NCBI GenBank assembly: GCA_045596285.1
Contig: JAZOCA010000033.1
Coordinates: 1-7,908, forward strand
DNA length: 7,908 nucleotides
Direction of reading: 5' to 3'
DNA from: HGM11416 sp045596285
GTDB taxonomy: Bacteria > Bacillota > Clostridia > Christensenellales > Borkfalkiaceae
Positions within the stretch are counted from its first letter, which is position 1. Each line of letters opens with the position of its first letter. The position numbers and the translations under genes were made by a program. The notes below the pieces were generated by a model. That model worked only from the letters and a program-made list of their open reading frames with translations. It was not told where the DNA came from and ran no database searches. Of the stretch, positions 6,603 to 7,908 are shown in pieces.

Positions 6603-7175
6603 ATGAATATATATTTAGAATTGTTTTTAACCTTCTTTAAAATAGGTGGTGTTACTTTCGGCGGTGGATATGCGATGATTCCGTTGGTGCAAGAAGCGGT
6701 TGTTCCCAAATGGTTATCGGAAGAAATGTTTATGAATTTTATTGCCGTTGCTGAATCGACGCCCGGGCCTATAGCGTTAAATATGGCGACTTTTATAGGA
6801 TCGTCTCAAGCTGGATTGCTTGGGTCTATTGCAGCAACTATCGGCGTTGTGCTTCCTTCATTTATTATTATTTTGTTAATTGTTGCTCTGATTAAGAATT
6901 TGATTAAATATCCCGCTGTTCAAGCGGTTTTAAAAGGTATTAGACCAGTAGCTCTTGCTTTAATTTTGTCAACTGGTATAACCATGACTCTAAAGACTTT
7001 ATTCGGTTTATCAACTATAACTTCTAAAGTTGTGATAGAAACTAAAGGTATAATTATTTTCACTATAGTTGCATTAATTTATGGAGTATATTACTTGTTA
7101 AGAAAAAAATTTATATCACCGATAATTCTAATTATAATATCGGCAGGCTTGGGGATAGCATTATACGCTTTTTAA
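6603..7175 (+). CDS. Chromate (CHR) transporter family protein, second half-size subunit
   Basis: This 190-residue membrane protein is homologous to its upstream neighbour and carries the same two motifs at matching positions: FFKIGGVTFGGGYAM (11-25) and AVAESTPGPIALN (48-60). Hydrophobic segments lie at about 67-95, 105-122, 138-160 and 168-189. It lacks the charged C-terminal tail of the first subunit and ends within a hydrophobic segment (GLGIALYAF), which suggests the two proteins are oriented differently in the membrane. In the family, full-length ChrA consists of two CHR halves of opposite topology, and the split pair here is the equivalent. A strong AAGGAGG precedes the start and the gap to the first subunit is only 5 bases, so they are almost certainly cotranscribed. 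The transported ion is not determined by the sequence. Confidence 0.92.
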   Translation: MNIYLELFLTFFKIGGVTFGGGYAMIPLVQEAVVPKWLSEEMFMNFIAVAESTPGPIALNMATFIGSSQAGLLGSIAATIGVVLPSFIIILLIVALIKNLIKYPAVQAVLKGIRPVALALILSTGITMTLKTLFGLSTITSKVVIETKGIIIFTIVALIYGVYYLLRKKFISPIILIIISAGLGIALYAF

Positions 7176-7186
7176 TATTTAAGAAT

Positions 7187-7831
7187 ATGAACGATAAGAT
7201 TTGTTATATTGTATGTGCTGGTGAAAAAACACCTTTGAATTTTAGTAAGAGTGAGAATGATGTTCTTATAGTGGCCGACGGTGGATATAAATATTTAAAT
7301 GAATTGAATCAACCATGTGATATACTTGTTGGGGATTTTGACTCGATCAATAAAATACCAAGTGGTGTAAACGTAAAAAAACTCAACGTTGAAAAGGATG
7401 AAACGGATACCTTTGTGTGCGTTGAGGAGGGATTAAAAAGGGGATGCAATAAGTTCTATATTTATTGTGGTACTGGTGGTAGAGTTGATCATACTATAGC
7501 GAATGTTCAAACTTTAATTTATCTTGCTAAAAAAAATATTTATGCATATTTATTCACAAATAATGGTCAAGTAATAACTGCAATACCGGAAAATAAGGCT
7601 CTTACTTTTTCCGAAAAAGCAAAAGGAATAATTTCATTTTTTGCAACTGAAAAAGAGGTTTGCGGGGTAAATATAAACGGATTAAAATATGGGTTAAAAA
7701 ATGGAACGTTAAGCAATTCTTTTCCGTTAGCTATTAGTAATTCATTTATAGGTAAAAATTCGAGTGTATATGCAGAAAAAGGCGTACTTTTAGCGGTTTT
7801 TTTAGCTGAGAATATAAATAATATAACTTAG
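7187..7831 (+). CDS. Thiamine pyrophosphokinase
   Basis: This 214-residue cytoplasmic enzyme transfers a pyrophosphate group from ATP to thiamine, giving thiamine diphosphate, the cofactor of pyruvate:ferredoxin oxidoreductase, transketolase and related enzymes. The N-terminal catalytic domain shows VADGGYKYL (29-37), CDILVGDFDSI (44-54), the KDETDT motif (70-75) and YCGTGGRVDHTIAN (93-106), all in the family's order. The second half is the smaller beta-rich domain that completes the thiamine site, including GLKNGTLSNSFPLAISNSF. Length matches the family (about 210-220). The start at 7187 is the first ATG after the CHR pair, with an 11-base gap and only a poor AAG upstream, so translation may depend on coupling. 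No TPP riboswitch is present in this gap, so transcription likely comes from the upstream unit. It ends with TAG, the only non-TAA stop seen here. Confidence 0.93.
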   Translation: MNDKICYIVCAGEKTPLNFSKSENDVLIVADGGYKYLNELNQPCDILVGDFDSINKIPSGVNVKKLNVEKDETDTFVCVEEGLKRGCNKFYIYCGTGGRVDHTIANVQTLIYLAKKNIYAYLFTNNGQVITAIPENKALTFSEKAKGIISFFATEKEVCGVNINGLKYGLKNGTLSNSFPLAISNSFIGKNSSVYAEKGVLLAVFLAENINNIT

Positions 7832-7844
7832 AATAGCTAAAAAA
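7798..7844. repeat. 10-bp inverted repeat straddling the end of the thiamine pyrophosphokinase gene
   Basis: TTTTTTAGCT (7798-7807) is perfectly complementary to AGCTAAAAAA (7835-7844), with 27 bases between the arms. The left arm is inside the last codons and the right arm is just before the next start. The stem is mostly A-T pairs and no U-tract follows, so terminator function is doubtful. Confidence 0.35.
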
Positions 7845-7845
7845 T

Positions 7846-7908
7846 ATGCTCGAAATTTTATCAATATTAACGTTGATTGCATTACTACAATTATTTTTAA
7901 TCTCCGAT
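7846..7908 (+). CDS. Start of an unidentified gene with a hydrophobic N-terminus (partial)
   Basis: From the ATG at 7846 the frame stays open for 21 codons to the window edge. It encodes a short MLE start followed by an almost purely hydrophobic run (ILSILTLIALLQLFLIS), as in an N-terminal membrane anchor or signal sequence. It begins 14 bases after the thiamine pyrophosphokinase stop on the same strand, which fits the tight spacing of this unit. No convincing Shine-Dalgarno is present. A short N-terminal anchor of this kind is seen in RmuC-type proteins, among many others, but 21 residues cannot identify a family. Confidence 0.45.
   Translation, partial: MLEILSILTLIALLQLFLISD

Noticed and set aside
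5983..7175. The two CHR genes as a single ChrA broken by a frameshift
   Set aside because: Each half has its own ribosome binding site, start and stop, and a complete CHR motif set; the AAGGAGG before the second gene indicates a genuine two-gene pair, a known family arrangement.
7176..7186. A TPP riboswitch or own promoter before thiamine pyrophosphokinase
   Set aside because: The gap is only 11 bases and upstream sequence is coding; there is no space for the conserved aptamer.

Overview
The window is an AT-rich stretch (about one third G+C by eye) of a bacterial chromosome. It uses the standard code, with eight TAA stops and one TAG among nine visible stop codons and none TGA. AGG-type ribosome binding sites, tight same-strand gene packing and the protein families point to a low-GC Bacillota, most likely an anaerobic Clostridia-type organism. 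The genus cannot be fixed from the sequence. I see no phage, IS, CRISPR, tRNA or rRNA signal. This is core-type chromosome.

Layout. (1) Bases 2-2360 hold two flavoprotein genes that overlap by 14 bases: the 3' part of an HI0933/YhiN (BaiN-like) oxidoreductase, then a full COG2509-type FAD-dependent dehydrogenase. (2) Bases 2361-2440 are an extremely T-rich gap with no G on the + strand. (3) Bases 2453-4602 hold a metallo-beta-lactamase-fold hydrolase and, 11 bases after it, the transcription terminator Rho. (4) Bases 4603-4637 are a short convergent gap spanned by two interleaved inverted repeats. (5) Bases 4638-5252, on the minus strand, encode a short class I glutamine amidotransferase-like hydrolase (peptidase C26/PuuD type). 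(6) Bases 5253-5298 are a 46-bp divergent promoter region. (7) Bases 5299-7831 form a same-strand run with gaps of 12, 5 and 11 bases: an MTA/SAH-nucleosidase-like enzyme, two half-size chromate (CHR) transporter subunits, and thiamine pyrophosphokinase. (8) From 7846 to the edge the first 21 codons of a further gene begin with a hydrophobic stretch.

Functionally these are household genes: flavin redox enzymes of unknown substrate, transcription termination, S-adenosylmethionine by-product salvage, an anion transporter pair and thiamine diphosphate supply. The run from 5299 looks like one transcription unit, but its members share no obvious pathway.

I found no convincing new biological system. 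The points most worth a second look are the acidic insert of about 85 residues in Rho, the G-free T-rich tract just upstream of the rho unit, the interleaved inverted repeats between the convergent genes, and the absence of any classical intrinsic terminator in the window.
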